A program made the translations under genes and the position numbers. Shown here piece after piece: positions 1-7,727 of a stretch of 64,000 nt of DNA. Numbering within the stretch: position 1 is the stretch's first letter; each line of letters begins with the position of its first letter. The notes beneath the pieces are model-generated. The model was not told the DNA's origin. It saw nothing but the letters and a program-made list of their open reading frames with translations, and did not search any database. This DNA is from Cohnella terricola (GTDB lineage Bacteria > Bacillota > Bacilli > Paenibacillales > Paenibacillaceae), in contig NZ_VNJJ01000014.1 of assembly GCF_007786475.1 (NCBI RefSeq), positions 1 to 64,000 on the forward strand, given 5' to 3'.

Positions 1-113
1 CACCCGTCCGCCGCTAAGTTATTCAGGAGCAAGCTCCTAAATAACTCCGCTCGACTTGCATGTATTAGGCACGCCGCCAGCGTTCGTCCTGAGCCAGGAT
101 CAAACTCTCCATA
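1..113 (-). rRNA. 16S rRNA gene, 5' end only (cut by window edge)
   Basis: On the minus strand this stretch reads as the 5' end of bacterial 16S rRNA. The universal block AGAGTTTGATCCTGGCTCAG is present, followed by GACGAACGCTGGCGGCGTGC and CCTAATACATGCAAGTCGAG. The mature 5' end is placed near 113 by analogy with Bacillus 16S. The rest of the gene lies left of the window. It directly follows the recR-yaaL-bofA block, as rrnA does in B. subtilis. Confidence 0.97.
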
Positions 114-246
114 ATAGAGAGCCAGAAGGCTCAATCTGTATTGCTGGTTTCGTCTTTCGACGTTTTTGTTTCTTACGCTCAATGTTCAGTTTTCAAAGAA
201 CAATCGGTGTTTCGTTTTCGTCGTCCGCGCTAACGGCGACTTTAAT

Positions 247-374
247 AATATACCACAGCGCCCATCTCATTTGCAACAAGTAATTTATTCCAAATTCCGA
301 TGTTTCTCGTTAGCCTTTCGGCTTGCCCAAGAGGCGCGAAAACTAATGTATCACATCCGCACCTGGCCCGTCAA
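247..374 (-). promoter_or_regulatory. Tandem promoters of the rRNA operon and leader
   Basis: Two sigma-A-like promoters read toward the 16S gene. The upstream one has TTGACG (369-374) and TACATT (345-350) with an 18-bp spacer. The downstream one has TTGCAA (271-276) and TATATT (247-252), also with 18 bp. The leader between 246 and 113 has no ORF worth calling. It carries the stretch TCTTTGAAAACTGAAC (around 188-203), typical of Firmicute rRNA leaders and likely part of the antitermination and processing region. This fills the gene-free gap 114-440. Confidence 0.7.
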
Positions 375-440
375 CCACAAATCAGACATTTTTCGCGGAA
401 AATCCTCTTCATGATAAAAACCGTCCGCGCCGCAGACAGT

Positions 441-707
441 TCAGACAAGCAATGCCCATTGCAGACCTAACACAAGACCAATTCCGGGAAGTCCGAGAAC
501 GGCAACCGTTCCGATCGTAAATGGATTGAGCGGAACGTACCAACCGGTCACCCATCCCGAGAAATTCAGCGCATATAACGCCGCGGCGGCCAATGCCAAA
601 TGCAACCCGAACCTGGTTAACCATCCTTTGGGAACGTTTCGCCGCAGCAGGACGATGCCCAAGGATAATCCTGATGCGATCAACAAAACAAGCCAGAAGG
701 TTTTCAT
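441..707 (-). CDS. bofA: Pro-sigma-K processing inhibitor BofA family protein
   Basis: Small membrane protein of 88 residues. In B. subtilis, BofA sits in the outer forespore membrane with SpoIVFA and holds back the SpoIVFB protease, delaying pro-sigma-K cleavage in the mother cell until the forespore signals. Two to three hydrophobic segments are visible, and the C-terminal half has the family-type stretch NPFTIGTVAVLGLPGIGL. An ATG at 707 is chosen over an upstream one because a purine-rich Shine-Dalgarno (GAGGGGG) lies just before it. The start overlaps the yaaL stop in an ATGA arrangement, so the two are probably translationally coupled. Its position between yaaL and the 16S gene matches B. 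subtilis, which supports the call. Confidence 0.88.
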   Translation of the reverse strand: MKTFWLVLLIASGLSLGIVLLRRNVPKGWLTRFGLHLALAAAALYALNFSGWVTGWYVPLNPFTIGTVAVLGLPGIGLVLGLQWALLV

Positions 708-961
708 CCCGCCCCCTCGCCCTCCTTCCGCTCCGGCCGATCTTCCCATTGAAGCTTCGCCTGCCTAAGCAGCATGCCGAGTTTTTTCTCTGCGGCTTCC
801 AAACTATAGATCGCATAGTCTACATGATCTTCCCCCAGAGCGTGGTGGAATCTCCATTCGGCCACTTTCCGCTCCTGTTCTGCCCTACGGATGTCCGCTA
901 TGAGACTTTGGCGTTCAACGGACTGCACCGAGGCCTGCTCGCGTTTCGTTTTCAACCGCAA
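704..961 (-). CDS. yaaL: YaaL family protein (DUF2508)
   Basis: Charged protein of about 85 residues with no membrane segment, matching the small DUF2508 family found between recR and bofA in Bacillales. Residues 20-70 look helical and amphipathic (AEQERKVAEWRFHHALGE and the following EAAEKKLGMLLRQAKL). The function of the family is not established. A TTG at 961 is preferred: the GGAGGG Shine-Dalgarno abuts the upstream ATG at 967 but lies about seven bases from the TTG. It overlaps bofA by four bases. A terminator separates it from recR, so yaaL-bofA probably has its own promoter, or depends on read-through. Confidence 0.8.
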   Translation of the reverse strand: MRLKTKREQASVQSVERQSLIADIRRAEQERKVAEWRFHHALGEDHVDYAIYSLEAAEKKLGMLLRQAKLQWEDRPERKEGEGAG

Positions 962-1078
962 GATCATCCCTCCGCATCATCAATTGGCCCGTCCCAAAGG
1001 ACAACCCATTACTATTTCTATGGCCAACCCCTTTCCAATAGAACCAAGTAAACTTATAACTTCTGAATAATACAGAAA

Positions 1079-1113
1079 ACCCCGAAACCCGCCTAACGGC
1101 GAATTTCGGGGTT
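1079..1113 (-). terminator. Terminator after recR
   Basis: Inverted repeat AACCCCGAAA / TTTCGGGGTT around a short loop containing a GCC/GGC inner stem. On the minus strand it ends in GGGGTTTTCTG. It lies 24 bases past the recR stop and is a plausible intrinsic terminator for the dnaX-ebfC-recR operon. Confidence 0.7.
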
Positions 1114-1136
1114 TAAGCCTATTTGCTCAGTTCAAC

Positions 1137-1736
1137 TTAGTTCAACTCTCTTCGACCCTCCAACGCTTTGGAGATCGTCACTTCATCCGCATATTCCAAA
1201 TCTCCGCCAACCGGCAATCCGTGCGCGATGCGAGTTACTTTAATCCCGAAAGGCTTAACCAACCGGGAAAGATACATCGCCGTAGCCTCGCCTTCGATAT
1301 TGGGATTCGTCGCCAGAATCAGTTCCTGTACTCGCTCGTCTCCGAGACGTCGGACCAATTCGGCGATTCGAATATCGTCTGGCCCAAGACCATCCATCGG
1401 GGAGATCGCGCCATTAAGCACGTGATAGTGCCCGTTATATTCCCGCGTCCTCTCCATCGCAACAAGATCTTTCGGCTCCTGTACGACGCAGATGGCGGAC
1501 ATATCGCGCGATTTATCCGAACAAATGCGGCATGGGTCCGTGTCGGTTATATTGCAACAGACAGAGCAATAAGTCAGATTACGCTTGACGCTCACAAGCG
1601 CTTTGGCGAAATCGATCACGTCTTCTTCTTTCATTCGCAAGACGTGAAACGCCAATCTTGCGGCCGTCTTCGGCCCGATGCCCGGAAGGCGGGAGAAGGA
1701 GTCGATCAGCTTGGCAATCGGTTCCGGATAGAACAA
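1137..1736 (-). CDS. recR: Recombination mediator protein RecR
   Basis: RecR of 199 residues, the usual length. It acts with RecF and RecO in recombinational repair, loading RecA onto SSB-coated gapped DNA. The N-terminal helix-hairpin-helix region ([17 protein letters not shown], about residues 17-33) is followed by a four-cysteine zinc finger (CSVC, CRIC, around residues 57-72) and a Toprim domain with a conserved acidic cluster ([14 protein letters not shown]). The C-terminal block [18 protein letters not shown] is typical. It lies 61 bases after ebfC in the conserved dnaX-ebfC-recR order and is most likely cotranscribed with them. Confidence 0.97.
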   Translation of the reverse strand: MFYPEPIAKLIDSFSRLPGIGPKTAARLAFHVLRMKEEDVIDFAKALVSVKRNLTYCSVCCNITDTDPCRICSDKSRDMSAICVVQEPKDLVAMERTREYNGHYHVLNGAISPMDGLGPDDIRIAELVRRLGDERVQELILATNPNIEGEATAMYLSRLVKPFGIKVTRIAHGLPVGGDLEYADEVTISKALEGRRELN

Positions 1737-1797
1737 GGGCTCCAGTCTCCTCCATTCGTCTTATGCCGGCAGCCGCCATAGGCGGCCGGTCACCCGC

Positions 1798-2109
1798 TTA
1801 GAACAAGCCGGGAATTTTCATGCCTCCGGTATACTTGCTCATGTCTTGGTTAGCCAGGTCGTCGGCTTTGGTCAATGCGTCATTCACCGCCGTTAGGACG
1901 AGGTCTTGAAGCATTTCGACGTCTTCCGGATCTACGGCTTCCGGTTTAATCTTGATATCAAGCAATTTCTTGTGGCCGTTGACGGTAACGGAGACGACTC
2001 CGCCGCCTGCCGTTCCTTCAATTGTCTTGCTGCCGAGTTCTTCTTGCGCTTTCAGCATTTGCTCTTGCATTTTTTTGACTTGTTTCATCATTTGGTTCAT
2101 GTTGTTCAT
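1798..2109 (-). CDS. ebfC: YbaB/EbfC family nucleoid-associated protein
   Basis: DNA-binding protein of 103 residues from the YbaB/EbfC family (YaaK in B. subtilis), a homodimeric nucleoid-associated protein with a tweezer-like fold. The N-terminus is a Met- and Lys-rich coiled helix ([20 protein letters not shown]), followed by the beta-sheet core [20 protein letters not shown] and the helical arm. The start is the ATG at 2109, with GGGAGG nine bases upstream; a TTG at 2118 directly abuts the Shine-Dalgarno and is rejected. It sits between dnaX and recR, as in most bacteria, and probably belongs to the same transcript. Confidence 0.95.
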   Translation of the reverse strand: MNNMNQMMKQVKKMQEQMLKAQEELGSKTIEGTAGGGVVSVTVNGHKKLLDIKIKPEAVDPEDVEMLQDLVLTAVNDALTKADDLANQDMSKYTGGMKIPGLF

Positions 2110-2133
2110 GGTTAGCAACCTCCCAAGTTAACT

Positions 2134-3909
2134 TCAATCTTCTTTAACTGTCACTAGGTCTTCTCCGAACAGCCGAACGGCTTCATCGATCAGAGGCTCG
2201 CCCGCTTCGGCGGTTTCCTCCGGCACGAGCAGCAATTCCTCAGCACCAGCAGGCTCCTTCGGAGATCCGGAGCTATCGGCGAGCGCTTCCTGCCACTCTT
2301 TTTGCATGACCGTCACCAATTGAGTGGGGCTTCCGAAGACCGTGCTCAGCACGCCTTCGACGATCCCTTTGTTCGCCGGCCTCTCTGTATTCTCCCGATG
2401 AAACGTATTGCGGAACGCGACAACGAACGTATCGCCGGTATAGGAGACAGGCTCGCCATCCAGCAGCATAGCGTGAATCGTTCGCCCCTTCTCCTTGACG
2501 CCTTCCATAATCTGAGGCCATTTGGCGAGCGAAGCTCCGGATGAAGCCCGCGCTTCCGCGAAAGAGACCAGCTTCTGGCGGGACACATTCGAAGGACGCG
2601 GCGTCGCGGACGCTCCTCCGCCGGCGCTCCCCCTGGCATTGCCCGTTCCCCCGGAGGAGGTTCCTCTCCCCCCCGAATGAAGCGAAGCGCCTTCGCTAAT
2701 CATCGTTCCCAGCTTGTTCTCCAAGGCGGCGATCTGCTGCTTCAACTGTCCGAGCTCGCCCCGGCTTACTCCCGCTCCATCGGTGCTTGCGGCAGAATCC
2801 CGCGGCTCCGAAGCGGCTGCGCCCGGGCTGTTCGAACAAACCTTGAGCAAGGCGATTTCGAACATCGTCTGCGGATGGGCCGCGTATTTCATTTCCCCTT
2901 GGTAACGGTTTAACAGATCAATGATATCAAATAACCGCTGTCTGGAAAATCCATCTGCCATCTCTTTCAGTTCCGCGGGATTTGCGATGCGCCCCGAGGA
3001 GTCTCCGGCTTCCGGCGCCAACTGTGCCAGCAGCAAATCGCGGAAATAATGCATCAGCTGCTCGAGACACTTGTCCGCGCTTTTACCGGCTTTCATCATT
3101 TCATCGATCTCAAGCAACACCTTGGAAGCATCGTTCTCCCGGATGGCGATCGCCAGCCTTGCGAACTGTTCCGAGGGCAACCCTCCCGTTGCCTCGACCG
3201 CTTGCGCGAGACTTACGCGACTGCCCGTGAACGAAGCGATCTGATCCAACAGGCTAAGCGCGTCGCGCATCCCTCCGTCCGATAGACGAGCGATATAACG
3301 AAGCGCTTCTTCTTCCGCGTCGATCTGCTCTTCCTCGCATATTTCCCGCATAAGTCCCGTTTGTTCCTCTAGCGGAACTCTGCGGAAATCGAACCTTTGG
3401 CAACGAGAAATAATTGTCGGAGGCAGCTTGTGCGGCTCGGTCGTCGCCAAGACGAACATGACGTGAGCCGGCGGCTCTTCCAACGTCTTAAGCAGAGCGT
3501 TGAAAGCCTCCGTCGTCAACATGTGAACTTCATCGATAATATACACTTTACGCCGGACTTCCGTCGGCGTGTATTTGACTTTATCGCGAATATCGCGAAT
3601 TTCTTCAACCCCGCGATTGGATGCCGCATCGATCTCAACAACGTCCATGACGGACCCGCTCGTAATTCGTTCGCACCGCGAACATTGATTGCAGGGTTCT
3701 GGGGAAGGTCCGTGTTCGCAGTTCACCGCTTTCGCCAATATTTTCGCGGCGCTCGTCTTGCCCGTGCCTCGCGGGCCGCTGAACAAATAAGCATGGGAAA
3801 GCCTATTCTCGCGAATCGCGTTCTGCAATGTCTGTACGATATGTTGTTGCCCGACCATGTCCTTGAACGTCTGGGGACGCCAGGCCCGGTACAAAGCAAG
3901 ATGTGCCAT
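2134..3909 (-). CDS. dnaX: DNA polymerase III subunit gamma/tau
   Basis: Clamp-loader ATPase of 591 residues. It assembles the DnaX complex that opens the beta clamp and links polymerase to helicase at the fork. The Walker A motif GPRGTGKT is at residues 45-52, a zinc module uses Cys 64, 73, 76 and 79, and the DEVH-type Walker B follows near residue 125. The sensor-1 region reads VLATTEPHKLPPTIISRCQR. After about residue 360 comes a low-complexity Ser/Gly/Ala linker, then the tau-type C-terminal region. It heads the dnaX-ebfC-recR block. A shorter gamma form by frameshifting cannot be judged from the sequence alone. Confidence 0.97.
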   Translation of the reverse strand: MAHLALYRAWRPQTFKDMVGQQHIVQTLQNAIRENRLSHAYLFSGPRGTGKTSAAKILAKAVNCEHGPSPEPCNQCSRCERITSGSVMDVVEIDAASNRGVEEIRDIRDKVKYTPTEVRRKVYIIDEVHMLTTEAFNALLKTLEEPPAHVMFVLATTEPHKLPPTIISRCQRFDFRRVPLEEQTGLMREICEEEQIDAEEEALRYIARLSDGGMRDALSLLDQIASFTGSRVSLAQAVEATGGLPSEQFARLAIAIRENDASKVLLEIDEMMKAGKSADKCLEQLMHYFRDLLLAQLAPEAGDSSGRIANPAELKEMADGFSRQRLFDIIDLLNRYQGEMKYAAHPQTMFEIALLKVCSNSPGAAASEPRDSAASTDGAGVSRGELGQLKQQIAALENKLGTMISEGASLHSGGRGTSSGGTGNARGSAGGGASATPRPSNVSRQKLVSFAEARASSGASLAKWPQIMEGVKEKGRTIHAMLLDGEPVSYTGDTFVVAFRNTFHRENTERPANKGIVEGVLSTVFGSPTQLVTVMQKEWQEALADSSGSPKEPAGAEELLLVPEETAEAGEPLIDEAVRLFGEDLVTVKED

Positions 3910-3998
3910 GCTTGTCGCTCCCGTCGGCTTGCCGTTTCACTCATTATACATCATCGCAAGGCGGCGCTCCACCGCCTACCCCGATTTCTTATCCCTCT

Positions 3999-5114
3999 CT
4001 AAGTCTTCGCGCACGGCAGCCATACCGTAAACTCCGTCCCATGCTCATCCGACGATACTTCGATGGTCCCCCCCAGATCATCCACAATTCGCTGACAAAC
4101 GGAAAGGCCGAGTCCCGTGCCCTGCGGTTTCGTCGTGAAGAACGGGTCGAACACTTTATCCAGAACGTCGGGCGGTATCCCCGGCCCCGTGTCGATAAAT
4201 TCCGCCGCCAATTTGTCCGATCCGCCGGGATCGCCGTGCTCGCGAATTATTAAAGTCCCTCCTTCGCCCATTGCTTCGATCGCGTTTTTTCCTAGATTCA
4301 AGAACACTTGCTTCAATAGTTCTTTGTCCGCCAAGATCGGAGGCAATCCCGGTTGGGGATAATAAAGTACCGTTACATTATGCATAATTGCTTCATTTTG
4401 AATCATTGGCATAATCTCCTGTACAACCTGCCCAATTTCCATCCAATCCCGTTTGATTTCTTTCGGCTTGCTCAGCAGCAGAAATTCGCTAACGAGTCCG
4501 TTCACCCTCTCGAGCTCCGAAAGCACGATTCCCACGTATCCTTGTTCCTTGTCCATCCCGCGATCGTTAAGAGATTTATTCAACAGCTGCATGAATCCTT
4601 TGATGGCCGTTAACGGATTGCGTATCTCGTGAGCCGTTCCCGCAGCGATCTGGCCGATGGTCTTCAACCGGTCGGACCGCCTGATCTGCTCCTCCAACAC
4701 CATTTGATGCGAGACGTCCCGGAAAAGAATGAAGGCGCCTGTTCTCTCTCCGTTGTCCTCTAGCGCCTCCCCGTCGATCATCAGCTTCCGGCTGAACGGA
4801 CCTTGTTTCCAGTCCAGCACGCGGTTGCGGAACGCTTGACCCTCGAGCAGGCTTCGGTCAAACGGATAGGGCCGCAAGCCGGCCGCTTCGAACCACTCCT
4901 CGGCGGACTTGTTCGCGATATCGGCCCGGGCAAAGCCGAAAAAGGAACAGATCATCTCACTGACTTCCACGACGCGAAATTCCGAATCCAGAAATAGAAC
5001 CCCTATTCCCTCCAACGTTAGAAACCGATTCACGAATTGCCGAACGAAACGCTCTCGTTTCACCCCATACGCATGCATGACATCATTCGCGAGCATTGCC
5101 GGTTCGTCCATCAT
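3999..5114 (-). CDS. PAS-domain sensor histidine kinase (sporulation-kinase-like, soluble)
   Basis: Histidine kinase of about 371 residues. An N-terminal PAS-like domain (about 25-125, with GIGVLFLDSEFRVVEVSEM) is followed by the HisKA phosphoacceptor box HEIRNPLTAIKGFMQLL (His near residue 162) and a HATPase domain with N, G1 and G2 boxes (NLGKNAIEAM, DTGPGIP, GTGLGLSVCQRIV). No membrane segment is visible, so it is probably cytosolic, like several kinases that feed Spo0F in Bacillales. The first of two adjacent ATGs is chosen, six bases after GGAGGTG. No response regulator is adjacent, so it is an orphan kinase; spo0F, 6 kb away, is a plausible target, but this is inference. It lies between the SRP RNA and dnaX, where B. 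subtilis has no gene. Confidence 0.85.
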   Translation of the reverse strand: MMDEPAMLANDVMHAYGVKRERFVRQFVNRFLTLEGIGVLFLDSEFRVVEVSEMICSFFGFARADIANKSAEEWFEAAGLRPYPFDRSLLEGQAFRNRVLDWKQGPFSRKLMIDGEALEDNGERTGAFILFRDVSHQMVLEEQIRRSDRLKTIGQIAAGTAHEIRNPLTAIKGFMQLLNKSLNDRGMDKEQGYVGIVLSELERVNGLVSEFLLLSKPKEIKRDWMEIGQVVQEIMPMIQNEAIMHNVTVLYYPQPGLPPILADKELLKQVFLNLGKNAIEAMGEGGTLIIREHGDPGGSDKLAAEFIDTGPGIPPDVLDKVFDPFFTTKPQGTGLGLSVCQRIVDDLGGTIEVSSDEHGTEFTVWLPCAKT

Positions 5115-5212
5115 TATAATCACCTCCGGTCAACGATCCGCCAATTGTAAATATTCGGTATATTACGCCAATTCCCTCCTTTGGACCTATATCGATGGAA
5201 GGATTTTCTACA

Positions 5213-5247
5213 CAAAAAAAGCGGCATAACGGAATCCGTCATGTCGC
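5213..5247 (-). terminator. Terminator downstream of the SRP RNA
   Basis: Imperfect hairpin AGCGACAT / ATGCCGCT (minus-strand reading, with one G-T pair and an inner ACGGA/TCCGT stem), followed directly by TTTTTTTG. It lies about 45 bases past the SRP RNA 3' end and before the kinase promoter region, and fits an intrinsic terminator for the RNA gene. Confidence 0.7.
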
Positions 5248-5290
5248 TTCGTTTCGTTCATCTCATATTTGAGATCCTATGTGGATCAGG

Positions 5291-5560
5291 ACCGTGCACC
5301 TGATCTCGATAATTGTGAACCAGCCGAATAAGAACGAGTCGCTCGGGCCGAGCTACCCTCCAGCACAAGAACTAAACCACTTACGGCTGCTTCCTTCCGG
5401 ACCTGACCGGGTTCATGGCCGTCCCTCGCGGAGGACCCTGCCGTCAACACGGCATCGAACCTACCGGAACCTGCATCACAAAACCTAAAACAGGAATTCA
5501 ACCTCGCTGGAGCGGATTGCGAGTTACAGGGCACCGCTACCTCCCCGTCTAGCACGGCAA
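5291..5560 (-). ncRNA. ffs: Signal recognition particle RNA (Bacillus-type, long form)
   Basis: On the minus strand the conserved SRP domain IV core GGTCAGGTCCGGAAGGAAGC is present, flanked by the helix 8 arms (CCATGAACC, GCAGCCGTAAGTGG). The 5' part has the Alu-domain signature TTGCCGTGCTAG followed by GGGGAGGTAGCGGTGCCCTG, and the 3' end has AGGTGCACGGT, matching the termini of B. subtilis scRNA (scr) as I recall them. The length of about 270 bases is the long form with Alu domain found in Bacillales. With Ffh it targets membrane and secreted proteins co-translationally. Exact ends are estimated. Confidence 0.95.
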
Positions 5561-5565
5561 AACTA

Positions 5566-5594
5566 AGTATAACGAATTGCGGCGGGAAGTGCAA
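5566..5594 (-). promoter_or_regulatory. Promoter of the SRP RNA gene
   Basis: TTGCAC (5589-5594), a 17-bp spacer and TATACT (5566-5571) on the minus strand. The predicted start, about seven bases further on, coincides with the 5' end of the SRP RNA. Near-consensus sigma-A promoter. Confidence 0.85.
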
Positions 5595-5621
5595 CCGAAG
5601 GAAACCATTCCCTCGGAATAT

Positions 5622-6011
5622 TTATTTCATCGATTTGACGTGGATCGTATATCTCGGATAATTAAACCTGAGTACCGTAGCCGCCTGTTGTTCCACCGTA
5701 GGGATCTCCCTTGCCTCAAGGCCGGGAGCGAGCTTGATCGTGACGTAAGCATCCGCTCCGTTAAAGGTGATATTCGAATCGACAACGCCGGGCACGTTCT
5801 TGATCGCCCTCCGCATGGACGTATTATCGGTGGCGTAGTTCGTTACGATGTGATGACCGGGCAGGCCCGGGTGAGTGCTTGTCCTTCCCATGTATCCGTC
5901 CGGTTTGTAGCTCTGCGTCTTAACGCCTCCGTGAGTGCCGCAACCGGCCGATATCATCAGCGCGCAGACCGCCAGACCCGCCGGCATCCATTTTCGCAAC
6001 AGTTTGCTCAT
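5622..6011 (-). CDS. YhcN/YlaJ family sporulation lipoprotein
   Basis: Lipoprotein of 129 residues. The N-terminus has a basic start, a hydrophobic stretch and the lipobox LMISAGC, with the lipidated Cys near residue 24. The rest resembles the YhcN/YlaJ sporulation lipoproteins: a BON-like segment with ALKNVPGV-type spacing, here AIKNVPGVVDSNITFNGADA, then strand-rich sequence VTIKLAPGLEAREIPT. Related proteins in B. subtilis are made in the forespore and sit at the inner spore membrane; their role is not well defined, with some linked to germination. The start is the ATG at 6011 with GGGAGG seven bases upstream. It stands alone between rpmE and the SRP RNA. Confidence 0.75.
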   Translation of the reverse strand: MSKLLRKWMPAGLAVCALMISAGCGTHGGVKTQSYKPDGYMGRTSTHPGLPGHHIVTNYATDNTSMRRAIKNVPGVVDSNITFNGADAYVTIKLAPGLEAREIPTVEQQAATVLRFNYPRYTIHVKSMK

Positions 6012-6118
6012 GAAAAAAACCTCCCTTTTATCCCGTAGGATTTCAAAGGAGGCTTGTCTCTATACGTGAATTTTAAGCCGCTCCGCGCGATATTCCGCAC
6101 GGGCCGATGGCCGGGCTA

Positions 6119-6316
6119 TTAAATACCGTATTTTTTCTTGAACTTGTCAACGCGACCGCCTGCATCGATAAACTTCTGTTTACCTGTGTAGAACGGGTGG
6201 CAAGCTGAACAAACTTCGACTTTCAGATTCGATTTGATCGAACCTGTTTCGAAAGTGTTCCCGCATGCGCAAGACGCCGTAATCACATTGTATTGCGGAT
6301 GAATGGATGGTTTCAA
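6119..6316 (-). CDS. rpmE: 50S ribosomal protein L31
   Basis: L31 of 65 residues, beginning [20 protein letters not shown]. It is the zinc-binding (C+) form: CxC near residues 16-18 and CxxC in [15 protein letters not shown]. In B. subtilis this form is used when zinc is sufficient and is replaced by YtiA under zinc limitation. A TTG at 6316 is chosen as start: AGAGGTG precedes it, the protein then aligns with the family N-terminus, and upstream in-frame sequence has no family features. Downstream of rho in B. subtilis; here a radical SAM gene lies between rho and rpmE. Confidence 0.95.
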   Translation of the reverse strand: MKPSIHPQYNVITASCACGNTFETGSIKSNLKVEVCSACHPFYTGKQKFIDAGGRVDKFKKKYGI

Positions 6317-6449
6317 AGGGTTCACCTCTTTCCGCCCTGGATCACATGCGGACCCAGAGTAAATAAACACATAAAAGATTATAACACCATGCGCCGAAGG
6401 TGACAACTATGGATCGCGGAAGCCTGGACAGCAGCGAACAGACGCGCGA

Positions 6450-7700
6450 TTACAAAGAAACGCCTGGAGGAACGTGAGTGTATGAACCGATAACCACGTC
6501 AGGCAGTTCTTGTCTATAGATATCGAGCAACGTCTTCATTCCGTAAATCTCGCCTTTGGCAGGCGGGATCAACTCCAGATAAGCATCCGGATCGATGTTG
6601 AGATTGCGCATCTGAATGAGCTTGAGTTCGGTCCGGCGAGCAAAATCGATCATGGCTTCGATCTCTTCTTCGCGATCCGTTACGCCTGGGAAGATCAAGT
6701 AATTGATCGACGTGTATACGCCTTTGTCCGCCGCATATTTGAGCGACTTCTCCACGTTCTTAAGCGTGTAACCGCGAGGCTTGTAATAGGCGTTATAATG
6801 CTCGTCAATCGCGCTGATCGTGCTCACCCGCATCAGATCCAATCCAGCGTCCACGATCGCCCGCATATGATCGGACAAGCCCGCGTTCGTATTGATGTTG
6901 ATATAGCCGAGAGATGTCTGGGCGCGTACCCGCTTGATCGCTTCGATAATCGTCTTCGCCTGCGTTGAAGGCTCGCCTTCGCACCCCTGGCCAAAGCTGA
7001 TGATCGATCTTGGCGTCTTCAGATGCTCCAGCATGATTTCGACAACTTCGTCGGCTTCGGGCCGGAATTTCAGCCGGGTTTGCGGGGCGACGAATCCGCT
7101 GTCGTCGGGTTGCTCCGAGATGCAGCCGTAACAGCCGGCATTACACGCGAAAGATACGGGAACCGCGCCTTCCAACCGTTGAAGGAACGTATTGGAGGCC
7201 GTCAAGCACTCGTACCCGAGCGCGCAATTGGAAAGATGCTTATACAGCCGGTTGTCCGGATAAGTCTTTAAAAGCCTATCGACTTCAAGCTTCAGTTCCG
7301 TACGATCGCAGTTCTCGGGATTCCACGGCTCCGGATCGTCGCTCTGTGCCGCGGCGACGTAAAAACCGCCGTCTTTCCAGACGACCGCCGTATATCCGAA
7401 CAAAGGAAACTTCTGCGTCTTATCCGTTTTGTAATACCCCGGTACGTAAAATCGGGTGAAGCCTTGCGGCAACAGGGCCCCGACCGCCTGATAGTCGCCT
7501 GGAAGAAGCTGCATTTTCCCACTTTCCGGATCCATGCCGATCGGGCGGGTATGAGGGAGCCCAACCAATGTGGCTCCGGCAGGCAACGGAATCAGCTCAT
7601 CCTCGAGAAGCTCCACGAGATCGCCTCCGCTGCGGGCAATTCCGTACAGCTCGGGATGATCAAATACGTTGCCTTGTTCGTCTGCGTATACAAGATGCAT
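6450..7700 (-). CDS. Radical SAM protein of unknown substrate
   Basis: Protein of 416 residues. The iron-sulfur motif is CNAGCYGC (CxxxCxxC), starting near residue 188, and is followed by a glycine-rich stretch (ISFGQGCEGEPS) and strands of a TIM-barrel-like core (YININTNAGLS, STISAIDEHYNAYYKP). The first 180 residues form a separate N-terminal region without an obvious known domain. There is no C-terminal SPASM-type cysteine cluster. The ATG at 7700 has GAGGAGGG eight bases upstream. It lies 27 bases after rho and before rpmE and is probably cotranscribed with rho. The substrate cannot be deduced; the linkage to rho and L31 suggests a housekeeping role, but that is only a guess. Confidence 0.8.
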   Translation of the reverse strand: MHLVYADEQGNVFDHPELYGIARSGGDLVELLEDELIPLPAGATLVGLPHTRPIGMDPESGKMQLLPGDYQAVGALLPQGFTRFYVPGYYKTDKTQKFPLFGYTAVVWKDGGFYVAAAQSDDPEPWNPENCDRTELKLEVDRLLKTYPDNRLYKHLSNCALGYECLTASNTFLQRLEGAVPVSFACNAGCYGCISEQPDDSGFVAPQTRLKFRPEADEVVEIMLEHLKTPRSIISFGQGCEGEPSTQAKTIIEAIKRVRAQTSLGYININTNAGLSDHMRAIVDAGLDLMRVSTISAIDEHYNAYYKPRGYTLKNVEKSLKYAADKGVYTSINYLIFPGVTDREEEIEAMIDFARRTELKLIQMRNLNIDPDAYLELIPPAKGEIYGMKTLLDIYRQELPDVVIGSYTHVPPGVSL

Positions 7701-7727
7701 GGGCTAAGCCCTCCTCACGATTTCCGA

